A stretch of DNA of 32,949 nt from Clostridia bacterium (GCA_017472305.1 JAFUQP010000003.1:1-32949); one strand, 5' to 3'; counted from the first letter of the stretch, positions 15,733 to 23,203 are shown. A program made the numbers and translations. The notes: generated from the sequence alone by a model not told the origin.

Positions 15733-17070
15733 ATGGCAAAACCAATAGTAGCGATTGTCGGCAGACCTAATGTTGGCAAGAGTACGCTTTTTAATAAGCT
15801 TATAGGCGAGCGCCGCTCGATAGTAGAGGACACCCCGGGTGTTACACGTGACAGAATTTATGCCGAGGCAGAGTGGTCAGACAAGCGTTTTCTGCTTGTT
15901 GACACAGGCGGAATTGAGCCTCACAGCGACGATACTATACCAAAGCAGATGCGTAATCAGGCGGAGATTGCAATTGCAACCGCCGACGTGATAATATTTA
16001 TGTGCGATATCCGCGCAGGGCTTCTTGCCGACGACAGGGATATTGCGGTAATGCTTAAGAAATCCGGCAAGCCGGTTGTCGTTGCGGTAAACAAGGTTGA
16101 CAGAGTGGGTGAGTTGCCCTTCGAGTTCTACGAGTTCTACGAGCTTGGCTTTGAAAGAGAGCCTATCGCGCTCTCCTCGCTCCACGGCACGGGCTCGGGC
16201 GACCTTCTTGACGCGGTGCTCGAGGAGTGCAGCTTCGACGAGGACGACGGCGAGGACGACGGAATTATCAACGTTGCGGTAATAGGTAAGCCCAACGCGG
16301 GAAAATCCTCTATTATCAACCGTATGTGCGGTGAGGACAGGCTTATCGTTTCGGATATCGCGGGCACAACGAGAGATGCCGTCGATACGAGGGTAGAAAA
16401 CTCGCACGGTGTCTACAACTTTATAGATACCGCAGGTATTCGCCGTCACTCGAAGGTCGAGGACAGAATTGAGAAGTTCTCGGTTCTCCGAGCCAATATG
16501 GCGGTAGAGCGTGCCGACGTCTGCCTTCTTCTTATAGATGCCAAGGACGGCATCACCGAGCAGGACGAGAAGATAGCGGGTATTGCCCACGAGGCAGGCA
16601 AGGCTTGCATTATAGTTATTAACAAGTGGGACGCTATCGAGAAGGAAAACAGCACGGTAAATACCTATAATAAGAATATCCGCACAGCTCTCGCGTATAT
16701 GCCCTACGCACCGATAATCTACGTGTCGGCGCTTACGGGACAGCGCGTAGCGCATCTCTACGAGCTTATTAATAAGGTTTATGAGGAGAGCCGCCGCAGA
16801 ATTACCACGGGCGTTCTCAACGACCTTCTCAACGATGCAACCAACAGAGTTCAGCCCCCCTCGGACAAGGGCAAGCGCCTTAAGATTTACTTTATGACGC
16901 AGTCCTCTGTAGCTCCCCCAACCTTCGTTGTGTTCTGCAACAGCGCGGAGCTGTTCCACTTCTCCTATCAGAGGTATCTTGAGAACTGTCTGCGCGATAC
17001 CTTCGGATTTGAGGGAACTCCCATAAAGCTGATAGTCAGACAAAAGGGCGACGACTCAACCAAGCCGTAA
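15733..17070 (+). CDS. der: Ribosome biogenesis GTPase Der (EngA)
   Basis: Essential double-GTPase needed for 50S subunit maturation. The 445-residue product has two G domains. The first has P-loop GRPNVGKS (10-17), DTPG and NKVD motifs. The second has GKPNAGKS (about 185-192), DTAG and NKWD. Between them lies an acidic linker (EDDGEDDG). A C-terminal KH-like domain (about 355-440) binds rRNA. Length and domain order are normal for the family. AAAGGAA precedes the ATG. It is followed after 16 bases by obg, so two ribosome-assembly GTPases are co-expressed. Confidence 0.98.
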   Translation: MAKPIVAIVGRPNVGKSTLFNKLIGERRSIVEDTPGVTRDRIYAEAEWSDKRFLLVDTGGIEPHSDDTIPKQMRNQAEIAIATADVIIFMCDIRAGLLADDRDIAVMLKKSGKPVVVAVNKVDRVGELPFEFYEFYELGFEREPIALSSLHGTGSGDLLDAVLEECSFDEDDGEDDGIINVAVIGKPNAGKSSIINRMCGEDRLIVSDIAGTTRDAVDTRVENSHGVYNFIDTAGIRRHSKVEDRIEKFSVLRANMAVERADVCLLLIDAKDGITEQDEKIAGIAHEAGKACIIVINKWDAIEKENSTVNTYNKNIRTALAYMPYAPIIYVSALTGQRVAHLYELINKVYEESRRRITTGVLNDLLNDATNRVQPPSDKGKRLKIYFMTQSSVAPPTFVVFCNSAELFHFSYQRYLENCLRDTFGFEGTPIKLIVRQKGDDSTKP

Positions 17071-17086
17071 TCGAGGTGACCGTTAT

Positions 17087-18370
17087 ATGTTTATAGATAA
17101 CATTAAAATTTACGTTAAGGCAGGCGACGGCGGTAACGGAGCCGTAACCTTCCACAGAGAAAAATACGTTTCTGCAGGCGGTCCCGACGGCGGCGACGGA
17201 GGCAGAGGCGGCAATATTATTTTCAGAATTGACGACGGCGCAAACACACTCCTCGCCTTCCGCTATAAGAGAAAGTTCATTGCCGAGAACGGCGAGAACG
17301 GCAAGGGCGGAAAGAAGCACGGCAAGTGCGGAGAGGACGTCATAATCAAGGTTCCTCAGGGAACTCTTATCAAGGACCCCGAAACGGGCAAAATTATTTT
17401 CGATATGGGTGCCGACCGCGAGTACGTCCTCTGTAAGGGCGGCAGAGGCGGCTGGGGCAACCGTCACTTCGCCACCCCCACGCGTCAGATTCCGAGATTT
17501 GCAAAGAGCGGAACGAAGGGCGAGGAGCGCGAGGTTCTGCTTGAGCTTAAGATGCTTGCGGAGGTCGGACTTATAGGCTTCCCCAACGTCGGAAAATCCT
17601 CTATTCTTTCGGAAATTTCCTCTGCAAAGCCCAAAATTGCTAACTATCAGTTTACAACTTTGAGCCCTAACCTCGGTGTTGTAAGCATCGGCGAGGGCAG
17701 AGGCTTCCTTGCTGCCGATATCCCCGGACTTATCGAGGGAGCGTCAGAGGGACACGGACTCGGCCACGATTTCCTCCGTCATATAGACAGGTGCAGGCTT
17801 CTTTTGCACGTCGTTGACGTTGCAGGCACCGACGGAAGAAACCCTATCGAGGATATAGATAAAATAAACAGAGAGCTTGTGAAATATTCTCCCGAGCTTG
17901 CAAACAGGCCGCAGATAATCGTTGCGAATAAGATGGACTCGGTGGACCGCGAGAGCGAGGAGCTTCGCAGCTTTGTCGAGCACGTAAGGGAGCTTGGATA
18001 CGAGCTGGTGTTCGTTTCTGCATATACAGGCGAGGGACTTGACGAGCTTGTTAGAGTAACAAAGGCTCGACTTGAAACTCTCCCACCAATCACACTTTAC
18101 GAGGCAGAATTCTCCCCCGAGGACGAGGCGGTTGCAAGCACTCAGGGCGCGAAGGAAACCTACGTTCGCCGCGAGGGTGATAAATTCATTGTCGAGGGCG
18201 AATGGCTCTATAACTTTATGGGGCAGATTAACTTCGATAGCTTCGACTCGCTTAACTTCTTCCAGCGTGTTCTTCAGAAAAACGGCGTAATCGAGAAGCT
18301 ATGCGAGGCGGGCGTGTCCGAGGGCGATACCGTAAGCATCTACGACTTCGAGTTCGACTTCGTATTCTGA
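17087..18370 (+). CDS. obg: GTPase Obg (CgtA)
   Basis: Essential GTPase of 50S assembly, also linked to stress and sporulation control in Bacillus. The 427 residues comprise the glycine-rich Obg fold (about 1-158, many GGxGG turns), a G domain with P-loop GFPNVGKS (164-171), DIPG and NKMD motifs, and a C-terminal OCT domain (about 345-427) ending in acidic and aromatic residues. GAGGTGA precedes the ATG. In many bacteria obg follows rplU-rpmA; here it follows der instead. It is the last gene of the rightward operon; only weak hairpins lie in the 91 bases before the convergent spore protease gene. Confidence 0.98.
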   Translation: MFIDNIKIYVKAGDGGNGAVTFHREKYVSAGGPDGGDGGRGGNIIFRIDDGANTLLAFRYKRKFIAENGENGKGGKKHGKCGEDVIIKVPQGTLIKDPETGKIIFDMGADREYVLCKGGRGGWGNRHFATPTRQIPRFAKSGTKGEEREVLLELKMLAEVGLIGFPNVGKSSILSEISSAKPKIANYQFTTLSPNLGVVSIGEGRGFLAADIPGLIEGASEGHGLGHDFLRHIDRCRLLLHVVDVAGTDGRNPIEDIDKINRELVKYSPELANRPQIIVANKMDSVDRESEELRSFVEHVRELGYELVFVSAYTGEGLDELVRVTKARLETLPPITLYEAEFSPEDEAVASTQGAKETYVRREGDKFIVEGEWLYNFMGQINFDSFDSLNFFQRVLQKNGVIEKLCEAGVSEGDTVSIYDFEFDFVF

Positions 18371-18461
18371 TTATTCCCGTTTGCCCGTAGCTTTGTAAGA
18401 ATGACGAGCGCGCTTTTGCTGATATTCAGGCTTCGGAAAGCTTTTAATAAATCCCTCTGAC

Positions 18462-19307
18462 CTAGAAATGCAGCCCGAATGCGAGGTTTATCGCGTCACC
18501 GATAGCACTGCCCGCAGTGGAGGCTATAGCGTCTATCTCGCGCGGCGAAACCAGCATACCAGATACCGCATCGCTTGCGTTTTCTGTAAGCGCCGCAGCA
18601 TCAATCACCGTCGGCACACCTATTGCAATTACAGGTACTCCGAGCGTTTTTCGGTCTATAGCCGAGGCGCGCCTTCCTATTCCCGAGCCGGGTACAATCC
18701 CCGTGTCGGAGAACTGAAATGTTGCCCCGAGTCTCTCGGGCGACGAGGTGAGTATTGAGTCGATGCAAATAAGCGCGCTCGGCGAAATCTCGCGTGATAA
18801 GCACCTGACAAGCGTCAGCGAATCAATTCCGCACTCGGCGCTTACGTCGGGAGCAATAGCCGCAATCTCCGAGCAGCACAGCCCCTCGAAATATTCAGGC
18901 TCGGCTACCCTTATCTGCATAGTCGGGTTTACGCGCTCTACTGCCCGCGGACCGACACTGTCGGGGGTAAGCCTCGGATTTCCAAGTCCCACGACGAGTA
19001 TCCGTTTGTCGGAAATTTCACCGTAGGTGAAAAAATCGGTTATCTCGCGGCAAAGCTCCAAGATAAGCCGCTCTTTTGCATCAGCCGACATATCGCATAG
19101 CCTTTCGGTGTGCAGCGCGTGGTATCTTCCGATAGGACGGCCAATCGCGCGCTCCCCCTCGCTATCGGTTATTCTTATTTTCTCCCATACAAACTCCCCC
19201 TTGTCCTCGCGCAGGAATTCAACGCCGCGTATACCTTCCGTGGCGCGCCCGCGCTCGGCGGCAAGGTCGCTGTAAGCTCTACTCCCGTCAAAGCCTTCTT
19301 TTCTCAT
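18462..19307 (-). CDS. gpr: Germination (spore) protease GPR
   Basis: Aspartic-type endopeptidase of family A25 that degrades small acid-soluble spore proteins during germination. The 281-residue product has VVGLGNPRLTPDSVGP with candidate catalytic D116, and ALICIDSIL with D183, matching the two conserved aspartates. It also has the DTGIVPGSGIGRR block and GVPVIAIGVPTVIDA. Near the N-terminus SDLAAERG (13-20) resembles the autoprocessing region of the zymogen. It is shorter than the Bacillus enzyme (about 370 residues). AAGGA lies eight bases before the ATG. GPR is normally made in the forespore under sigma-G; I found no convincing sigma-G promoter upstream. This gene is the best single marker that the organism forms spores. 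Confidence 0.95.
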   Translation of the reverse strand: MRKEGFDGSRAYSDLAAERGRATEGIRGVEFLREDKGEFVWEKIRITDSEGERAIGRPIGRYHALHTERLCDMSADAKERLILELCREITDFFTYGEISDKRILVVGLGNPRLTPDSVGPRAVERVNPTMQIRVAEPEYFEGLCCSEIAAIAPDVSAECGIDSLTLVRCLSREISPSALICIDSILTSSPERLGATFQFSDTGIVPGSGIGRRASAIDRKTLGVPVIAIGVPTVIDAAALTENASDAVSGMLVSPREIDAIASTAGSAIGDAINLAFGLHF

Positions 19308-19325
19308 TTGTCAAATCCTTTTTTA

Positions 19326-19338
19326 GTCAAGTCTTGAC
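19326..19338. repeat. 13-base inverted repeat just upstream of gpr
   Basis: GTCAAG-T-CTTGAC is a perfect inverted repeat centred 25 bases upstream of the gpr start, beside its ribosome binding site. It could be an operator or a small leader hairpin. Confidence 0.4.
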
Positions 19339-19347
19339 GGCAATGCG

Positions 19348-19456
19348 GAATTTATTCCGAAAACGAAGCTTTGCAGCGCAGAATTTATTCCGAAAACGAA
19401 GCTTTGCAGCGCAGAATTTATTCCGAAAACGAAACTCTACAGCATAGAATTTATTC
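19348..19456. repeat. 33-bp tandem repeats between gpr and the DUF4364 gene
   Basis: Two identical 33-base units (19348-19380 and 19381-19413) are followed by a third with several differences (19414-19446) and a 10-base partial fourth. Each begins GAATTTATTC and contains GAAGCTTTGCAGC or a variant. They fill most of the 205-base gap between two divergent genes. The minus-strand frame through them is open and would encode an 11-residue repeat, but nothing supports its translation. Confidence 0.9.
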
Positions 19457-19512
19457 AAAACACTGCTGTTCCAAGAAAAAACTTCGCCGATTTCGGCAGA
19501 ACGGAGCCCCCG

Positions 19513-20067
19513 ATGAAAAAGCATAAGGAATTCGGTCTGAATACTATCACCGACCTTAAGGTGTTCATACTCTTTCTTCTCGATAACATAAGGTACCCAA
19601 TAGACCATACGACGGTAAAAAGGATTGTCGAGGAGAACGTAGACGATATTTCTCTTGACTTTGAGGAATGTCTTGCCGAGCTCACCGACTCGGGACATCT
19701 TCTCTATGAGGAAATTGACTCGGAAACCTATTATATGATATCCGATAAGGGCAGGGCAGTTGCAGGCGAGCTCTACGATACCCTCGACAAGGGCTTCCGC
19801 GAGCGCAGCCTTCGCTCGGCAACGAAGCACATCAGCCTATCGAGAAGCGAGGCGACCATTCGCTCGTATATTACCGAAACACCCACAGGCCGTTTCTCGG
19901 TCCATATGGAGGCAAGAGATAAGCGCGAGGAAATTATGAGCGTATCGCTTACCGTCACAACCCGTGCCGAGGCCGAGAAGATTAAGAAGAATTTTGAAAA
20001 CAAGCCCGACGGAGTTTACAGAGGAACGCTCTTTGCGGCGACGGGACGTCTGGATTTTCTTTCCTGA
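19513..20067 (+). CDS. DUF4364 family winged-helix protein
   Basis: The 184-residue cytosolic product matches the DUF4364 family, common in Clostridia. The N-terminal half (about 10-90) has the pattern of a winged-helix DNA-binding domain: helices around LKVFILFLLDNI and TVKRIVEEN, then a wing with HLLYEEID and YYMISDKG. The C-terminal half (about 110-184) is predicted alpha/beta, with a TTRAEAEKIKKNFE helix. CGGAG precedes the ATG by six bases. It faces away from gpr across the tandem repeats. A transcription-regulator role is inferred from the fold; no target is known. Two hairpins follow the gene, the second of which may terminate it. Confidence 0.83.
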   Translation: MKKHKEFGLNTITDLKVFILFLLDNIRYPIDHTTVKRIVEENVDDISLDFEECLAELTDSGHLLYEEIDSETYYMISDKGRAVAGELYDTLDKGFRERSLRSATKHISLSRSEATIRSYITETPTGRFSVHMEARDKREEIMSVSLTVTTRAEAEKIKKNFENKPDGVYRGTLFAATGRLDFLS

Positions 20068-20138
20068 GTATTCGAATAAATTTGATATTTACAAAAGCTT
20101 ACGCCGGTATTCTGAAAGATACGGTGTGAAAGAATGAA

Positions 20139-20191
20139 AATCAGCCGCGGAGTGCCGTCATATCCGACTGCCCCGGGCTGATTATTATTTT
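20139..20191 (+). terminator. Probable terminator after the DUF4364 gene
   Basis: AATCAGCC (20139-20146) pairs with GGCTGATT (20176-20183). The interior folds imperfectly, and ATTATTTT follows. A smaller hairpin lies at 20104-20125. The distance from the stop codon (about 70 bases) and the weak T-run lower confidence. Confidence 0.5.
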
Positions 20192-20313
20192 GCACCGATT
20201 TTTCGGAATTGACCTTGCCGCACTGTTACACCACTGCTGAAAAGCCCGAATTATTTAAATAAAATCTTGTTCTTTTGGACCGAAAAGAGTAAAAATTCAA
20301 GACCTTCGGACTC

Positions 20314-20400
20314 TGCGTAATGTAAACCGGTGGAAAATTTACCCAAAGAATTGCATAATGTACAAAAGAAGGGTAGGGGGCTTCGTCGAAATTGTACAAA
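20314..20400. repeat. Spaced TGTA-containing repeats upstream of the sigma factor gene
   Basis: Related boxes occur at 20314-20326 (TGCGTAATGTAAA), 20352-20366 (TGCATAATGTACAAA) and 20391-20400 (ATTGTACAAA), with their TGTA cores 38 and 34 bases apart. They lie within the roughly 420-base non-coding region 20068-20489, just before the promoter. Multiple operator sites are a reasonable but unproven reading. The rest of that region (20192-20313) shows only a small CCGA/TCGG hairpin. Confidence 0.4.
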
Positions 20401-20436
20401 GTTGAGAAAAAATGTATATTTTTTTTGACAAAACCC

Positions 20437-20465
20437 TTGACAAGATGTGAATTAATAGTTATAAT
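20437..20465 (+). promoter_or_regulatory. Consensus sigma-A promoter for the sigma factor gene
   Basis: TTGACA (20437-20442) and TATAAT (20460-20465) with a 17-base spacer, a perfect match. A second TTGACA lies 12 bases upstream (20425-20430). The start near 20472 leaves a leader of under 20 bases. Confidence 0.9.
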
Positions 20466-20489
20466 ATATCCAAATGGAAGTTTTTACAA

Positions 20490-21059
20490 ATGAAAACTCA
20501 AGATAACAAAGAGCTGCACTCACTGATTTTGGAATGCCGCGGAGGTGACGAAGAGGCATTTTCAACTCTGTTGACCCAATACACACCAATGATACGGAAG
20601 GTTATTTCGGAATTTGCTGACGGAGCGTACGATAGGGACGAGCTGTTTTCGGAGGGCTGTATAGCACTTCACTCGGCAGTTATGCGCTACGACCTCGGGC
20701 AAGAAGACGTAACCTTCGGTCTTTACGCGCGTATATGCATTCACAACAGACTCGTGGACCTTTTCCGTAAGAGCAAGGCACAGCCGCAGATTTTGCCCTA
20801 TGAGGCAGAGGAGCTTGCCGACTTCGAAAGCATTGAGTCGGGACTTGCGAACCGTGAGTCAATAGAGCTTATTATGAAGGGCGCCTCGCGTCTTTTGTCG
20901 GAGTACGAGTATTCGGTGCTCCTGCTCCATATTCAGGGTTATAAGACGCAGGATATAGCGGCGCGGCTTGGTAAAACGGCGAAATCGGTTGATAACGCTA
21001 AGGCAAGGCTTTTTAAAAGGCTGCGCGCAGAGTTTTCGGGGCTTGTTGGCGGTGCGTAA
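20490..21059 (+). CDS. sigH: SigH-like sigma-70 family sigma factor
   Basis: RNA polymerase sigma subunit of 189 residues. Region 2 (about 25-95) includes DRDELFSEGCIALHSAVMRYD and FGLYARICIHNRLVDLFRK. Region 4 (about 135-180) includes a helix-turn-helix at 153-173, ending KSVDNAKARLFKRLR. The KS(V/I)DNA..R..K(R/K)L ending is close to that of SigH, the transition and early-sporulation sigma factor. Regions 1 and 3 are absent or reduced. Presence of cysS and rlmB nearby echoes the cysS-rlmB-sigH cluster of Bacillus and Clostridium. The gene has a consensus promoter after a long non-coding region with repeats, and GGAAG before the ATG. Sigma-factor identity is firm; equivalence to SigH is inference from region 4 and neighbourhood. 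Confidence 0.85.
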   Translation: MKTQDNKELHSLILECRGGDEEAFSTLLTQYTPMIRKVISEFADGAYDRDELFSEGCIALHSAVMRYDLGQEDVTFGLYARICIHNRLVDLFRKSKAQPQILPYEAEELADFESIESGLANRESIELIMKGASRLLSEYEYSVLLLHIQGYKTQDIAARLGKTAKSVDNAKARLFKRLRAEFSGLVGGA

Positions 21060-21128
21060 CGCTATTTTGCCGCTTTAGCCTTCGGCTTTCATTTGTAAGT
21101 GCTCCTCTCGGAGCTTAAAAAGTTAATA

Positions 21129-21192
21129 TGCCCATGTAGCTTAAGGGAGAGCGTTGGTGACAAAGGCGTCGGTTGGAATCCGTCTAAGGGCA
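21129..21192 (+). other. tRNA-like element before the zinc-ribbon gene
   Basis: The 64 bases resemble a shrunken tRNA. TGCCC (21129-21133) pairs with GGGCA (21188-21192) as an acceptor-like stem. GCTT and GAGC frame a D-loop-like AAGGGA. A T-arm-like GTCGG, loop TTGGAAT and CCGTC follow, with G in place of the conserved C56 and one stem mismatch. The anticodon arm is reduced to TTG-GTGA-CAA and no normal anticodon loop or variable loop exists. A functional tRNA is excluded. A decayed tRNA gene or a tRNA-mimicking leader RNA are both possible. A weak promoter (TTGTAA 21093, TAAAAA 21116, 17-base spacer) would start transcription right at its 5' end. Confidence 0.5.
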
Positions 21193-21225
21193 AATAATAT
21201 TTATACCTATCAAGGGAGAAAAAAC

Positions 21226-21501
21226 ATGTACCAGGACGAAACATTGAAGTGCAGAGACTGTGGCAACGAGTTCGTGTTCACCGCAGGTGAGCAGGAATTC
21301 TATGCATCGAGAGGATTTGAGAACAAGCCCTCCAGATGCAAGGAGTGCCGTGCCGCTAAGAAGAACGCGCAGAAGAGTGCAAGAGAAATGTTTGATGCTG
21401 TCTGCGTTGAGTGCGGCAAGGAGTGCCAAGTGCCCTTCAAGCCCACCGAAGGTAAGCCTGTTTACTGCAGCGAGTGCTTTGCAGCAAAGAGAGCGGAGTA
21501 A
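21226..21501 (+). CDS. Small double zinc-ribbon protein (zf-trcl / CxxC-x17-CxxC)
   Basis: The 91-residue cytosolic product has two four-cysteine sites. C9/C12 with C38/C41 is separated by a charged segment (GEQEFYASRGFENKP) typical of the zf-trcl family. C60/C63 with C81/C84 has the exact CxxC-x17-CxxC spacing. Family members are abundant in Clostridia and unassigned in function; binding to nucleic acid or the ribosome has been suggested by fold only. ATG at 21226 is chosen because AAGGGAG lies just upstream; a longer frame would begin inside the tRNA-like element and is rejected. It lies 166 bases after the sigma factor gene, is preceded by the tRNA-like element and is followed by a strong terminator. 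Confidence 0.88.
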   Translation: MYQDETLKCRDCGNEFVFTAGEQEFYASRGFENKPSRCKECRAAKKNAQKSAREMFDAVCVECGKECQVPFKPTEGKPVYCSECFAAKRAE

Positions 21502-21530
21502 TTTAGTATTCCGATACCTGCAAGCATTAA

Positions 21531-21576
21531 AGCAAAAAGGATTTGGCAGAGAGCCAAATCCTTTTTGCTTTTTTTA
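21531..21576. terminator. Strong bidirectional terminator
   Basis: A perfect 17-base stem, AGCAAAAAGGATTTGGC (21531-21547) with its complement at 21553-21569, has loop AGAGA and is followed by T7. The complementary strand also reads out into a short T-run. It separates the zinc-ribbon gene from the convergent MATE gene. Confidence 0.94.
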
Positions 21577-21611
21577 TTCTTTTAAGATTTCATAGCCTAT
21601 CTTTTATTCGG

Positions 21612-23015
21612 CTAAAGGCTATTTGCCTCTTTTTGTAAATCTTTATTTACATTTTTGCGCTTTTTAAGTGCGAACACAAGAACCAGTGCGAGCATTGCCG
21701 ACGTAACCGCCCAGGATATCGGGTAGATGGTAAACAGACCGACCGGCGTATGGAACGTATCGAGCCTGAAGGCGGTGAGAACCCAGAGAATACGCAGTCC
21801 GCATACACCGCCAATGCACATAACCATAGGTGAGATGGAATAGCCAAGACCGCGGAGCGAGCCCGAGAGCGACTCCATTATACCGCAGATAAAGTAGGTG
21901 GTAAGAAGTATCGACATCTGGTCCATAGCCCTTGCTATTACAACGTCTTTGGCAGGGTCGAGCGGGTCAACAAAGAGATTTGCAAGCCCCTCGCCGAATG
22001 CGAGCATAATGCATCCGCCGACGATACCGATTACCGTGACCTGAATCAGACAGTAAAGCACGGACTTTTTTATTCTGTCGCGCTTTCCGGCGCCGAAGTT
22101 TTGCCCCGCGGCGGTCATAGACGCGTGCATATAGCTGTTGAGAGTAACGTAAATTATGCCCTCGATATTTCCGGCAATGGTCTTTGCGGAGATTACAGCC
22201 TGCTCGAATCCGTTTATTGCGCTGGTGATAATTACGTTGGAAATACCGAACAGAGAGGATTGCAGCGAGGCGGGAATTCCAAAGCGGAGAATACGACCGA
22301 GTATCGTTCCGTCTATTCCCAGCTCCTTAAAACGCAGTCCGTAGGAGAGCGAGCCGCGCTTTACAAGCACACCTGTCGCAACTGCTGCGGACAGATACTG
22401 TGAGATAATTGTCGCGTAGGCGACTCCGTCAACCGACATACCGCATATTATAACGAAGAACAGATTGAGGATAACGTTGATAAGACCCGAGCTTGACAGA
22501 ATATAAAGCGGAGTTCTCGAGTCGCCGACAGAGCGAAGGATAGCTGCGGCGAAATTGTATACCGCGAGCGCGGGAATTCCGCAGGCAATTATTCGCATAT
22601 AAAGCGTAGCCGAATCAATCAGCGCCGACTGCGTGCCCATGAGAGCAAGCGCGGGGCGCGAAACGAGAAGCGCGACCAGCATAAACGCAAGACCGCCAAT
22701 AACCGAAAAGGACATCGCAGTGTGAATGGCTCTCGAGAGCATCCTATCCTGCCTTGCGCCGTAGGCGTGAGAAACCACGATGCTGGCACCTGCCGAAATA
22801 CCTATCAGCATATTGATTATGAGGTTGACAAGCGAGCTTGTAGAGCCGACCGCCGCCAGTGCGTTCGGGTCACCCGAGAACTTGCCGACCACGATATTAT
22901 CAGCCATCGTGTATAGCGACTGTAAAATACCCGTAAGCATTATGGGTATGGCAAACGCTATGATTTTAAAGAACAGCGGACCCTCGGTCAGGTCACGCTT
23001 ATCCGACTTAATCAT
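21612..23015 (-). CDS. MATE family efflux transporter
   Basis: Multidrug and toxin extrusion antiporter of 467 residues with about 12 membrane spans in two six-helix halves. Family features are the N-terminal DLTEGPLFFKIIAFAIPIMLTGILQ-type start, YTMADNIVVGKFSG, a GISAGASIVVSHAYGA loop, and in the second half the matching MTAAGQNFGAGKRDR loop. ATG at 23013-23015 is chosen because AAAGGAAAG precedes it; an in-frame start 51 bases upstream would add a hydrophilic tail and lie on the operator-like repeat. A consensus promoter and an inverted repeat at its start point indicate regulated single-gene expression. The coupling ion and substrate are unknown. Confidence 0.94.
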   Translation of the reverse strand: MIKSDKRDLTEGPLFFKIIAFAIPIMLTGILQSLYTMADNIVVGKFSGDPNALAAVGSTSSLVNLIINMLIGISAGASIVVSHAYGARQDRMLSRAIHTAMSFSVIGGLAFMLVALLVSRPALALMGTQSALIDSATLYMRIIACGIPALAVYNFAAAILRSVGDSRTPLYILSSSGLINVILNLFFVIICGMSVDGVAYATIISQYLSAAVATGVLVKRGSLSYGLRFKELGIDGTILGRILRFGIPASLQSSLFGISNVIITSAINGFEQAVISAKTIAGNIEGIIYVTLNSYMHASMTAAGQNFGAGKRDRIKKSVLYCLIQVTVIGIVGGCIMLAFGEGLANLFVDPLDPAKDVVIARAMDQMSILLTTYFICGIMESLSGSLRGLGYSISPMVMCIGGVCGLRILWVLTAFRLDTFHTPVGLFTIYPISWAVTSAMLALVLVFALKKRKNVNKDLQKEANSL

Positions 23016-23046
23016 TTCACTTTCCTTTCCTGCTCGGCAGCTTGAA

Positions 23047-23059
23047 TTGACTTTGTCAA
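23047..23059. promoter_or_regulatory. Operator-like inverted repeat at the MATE transcription start
   Basis: TTGAC-TTT-GTCAA, a perfect 13-base inverted repeat, overlaps the predicted start point (about 23058) of the MATE promoter. This is where a repressor would block transcription. No linked regulator gene is nearby. Confidence 0.5.
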
Positions 23060-23064
23060 CTGAC

Positions 23065-23093
23065 ATTATAGACCTTTATTCTCCTCTTGTCAA
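23065..23093 (-). promoter_or_regulatory. Consensus sigma-A promoter for the MATE gene
   Basis: On the minus strand TTGACA (23088-23093) and TATAAT (23065-23070) with a 17-base spacer, a perfect match. A promoter this strong on an efflux pump usually implies repression. Confidence 0.9.
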
Positions 23094-23174
23094 TACCAAA
23101 AAGTTCATTTTACAATGAAAAACTCTCTTTTTTTCCGCGCGTATAAAATGAAATTTATTTTTTTAAATAAATAC

Positions 23175-23203
23175 TGTACAAATCCTTTGCTTTATGGTAT
23201 AAT
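23175..23203 (+). promoter_or_regulatory. Promoter for the rlmB operon
   Basis: TATAAT (23198-23203) with a weak TGTACA (23175-23180) 17 bases upstream. The start near 23210 gives a leader of about 75 bases. The -10 box is perfect; the -35 matches four of six bases. Confidence 0.6.

Noticed and set aside
15877-17043. Open frame of 388 codons on the minus strand
   Set aside because: Lies wholly inside der, whose both G domains are intact; no ribosome binding site or family pattern.
18430-18445. Terminator between obg and gpr
   Set aside because: Only a four-pair GCTT/AAGC stem before TTTT; too weak to call.
19308-19347. Sigma-G promoter for gpr
   Set aside because: GAATA-like sequences occur but no CATnnTA-type -10 box at the right distance.
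19327-19830. Minus-strand frame with an 11-residue repeat through the 33-bp repeats
   Set aside because: No ribosome binding site, overlaps the DUF4364 gene antisense, and the repeat unit being a multiple of three keeps the frame open by chance.
21077-21116. Terminators after the sigma factor gene
   Set aside because: Two small hairpins (AGCC/GGCT and GCTCC/GGAGC) occur, but neither has a proper T-run.
21129-21192. Functional tRNA gene
   Set aside because: No seven-base anticodon loop, too short, T-loop C56 replaced and stems imperfect; kept only as a tRNA-like element.
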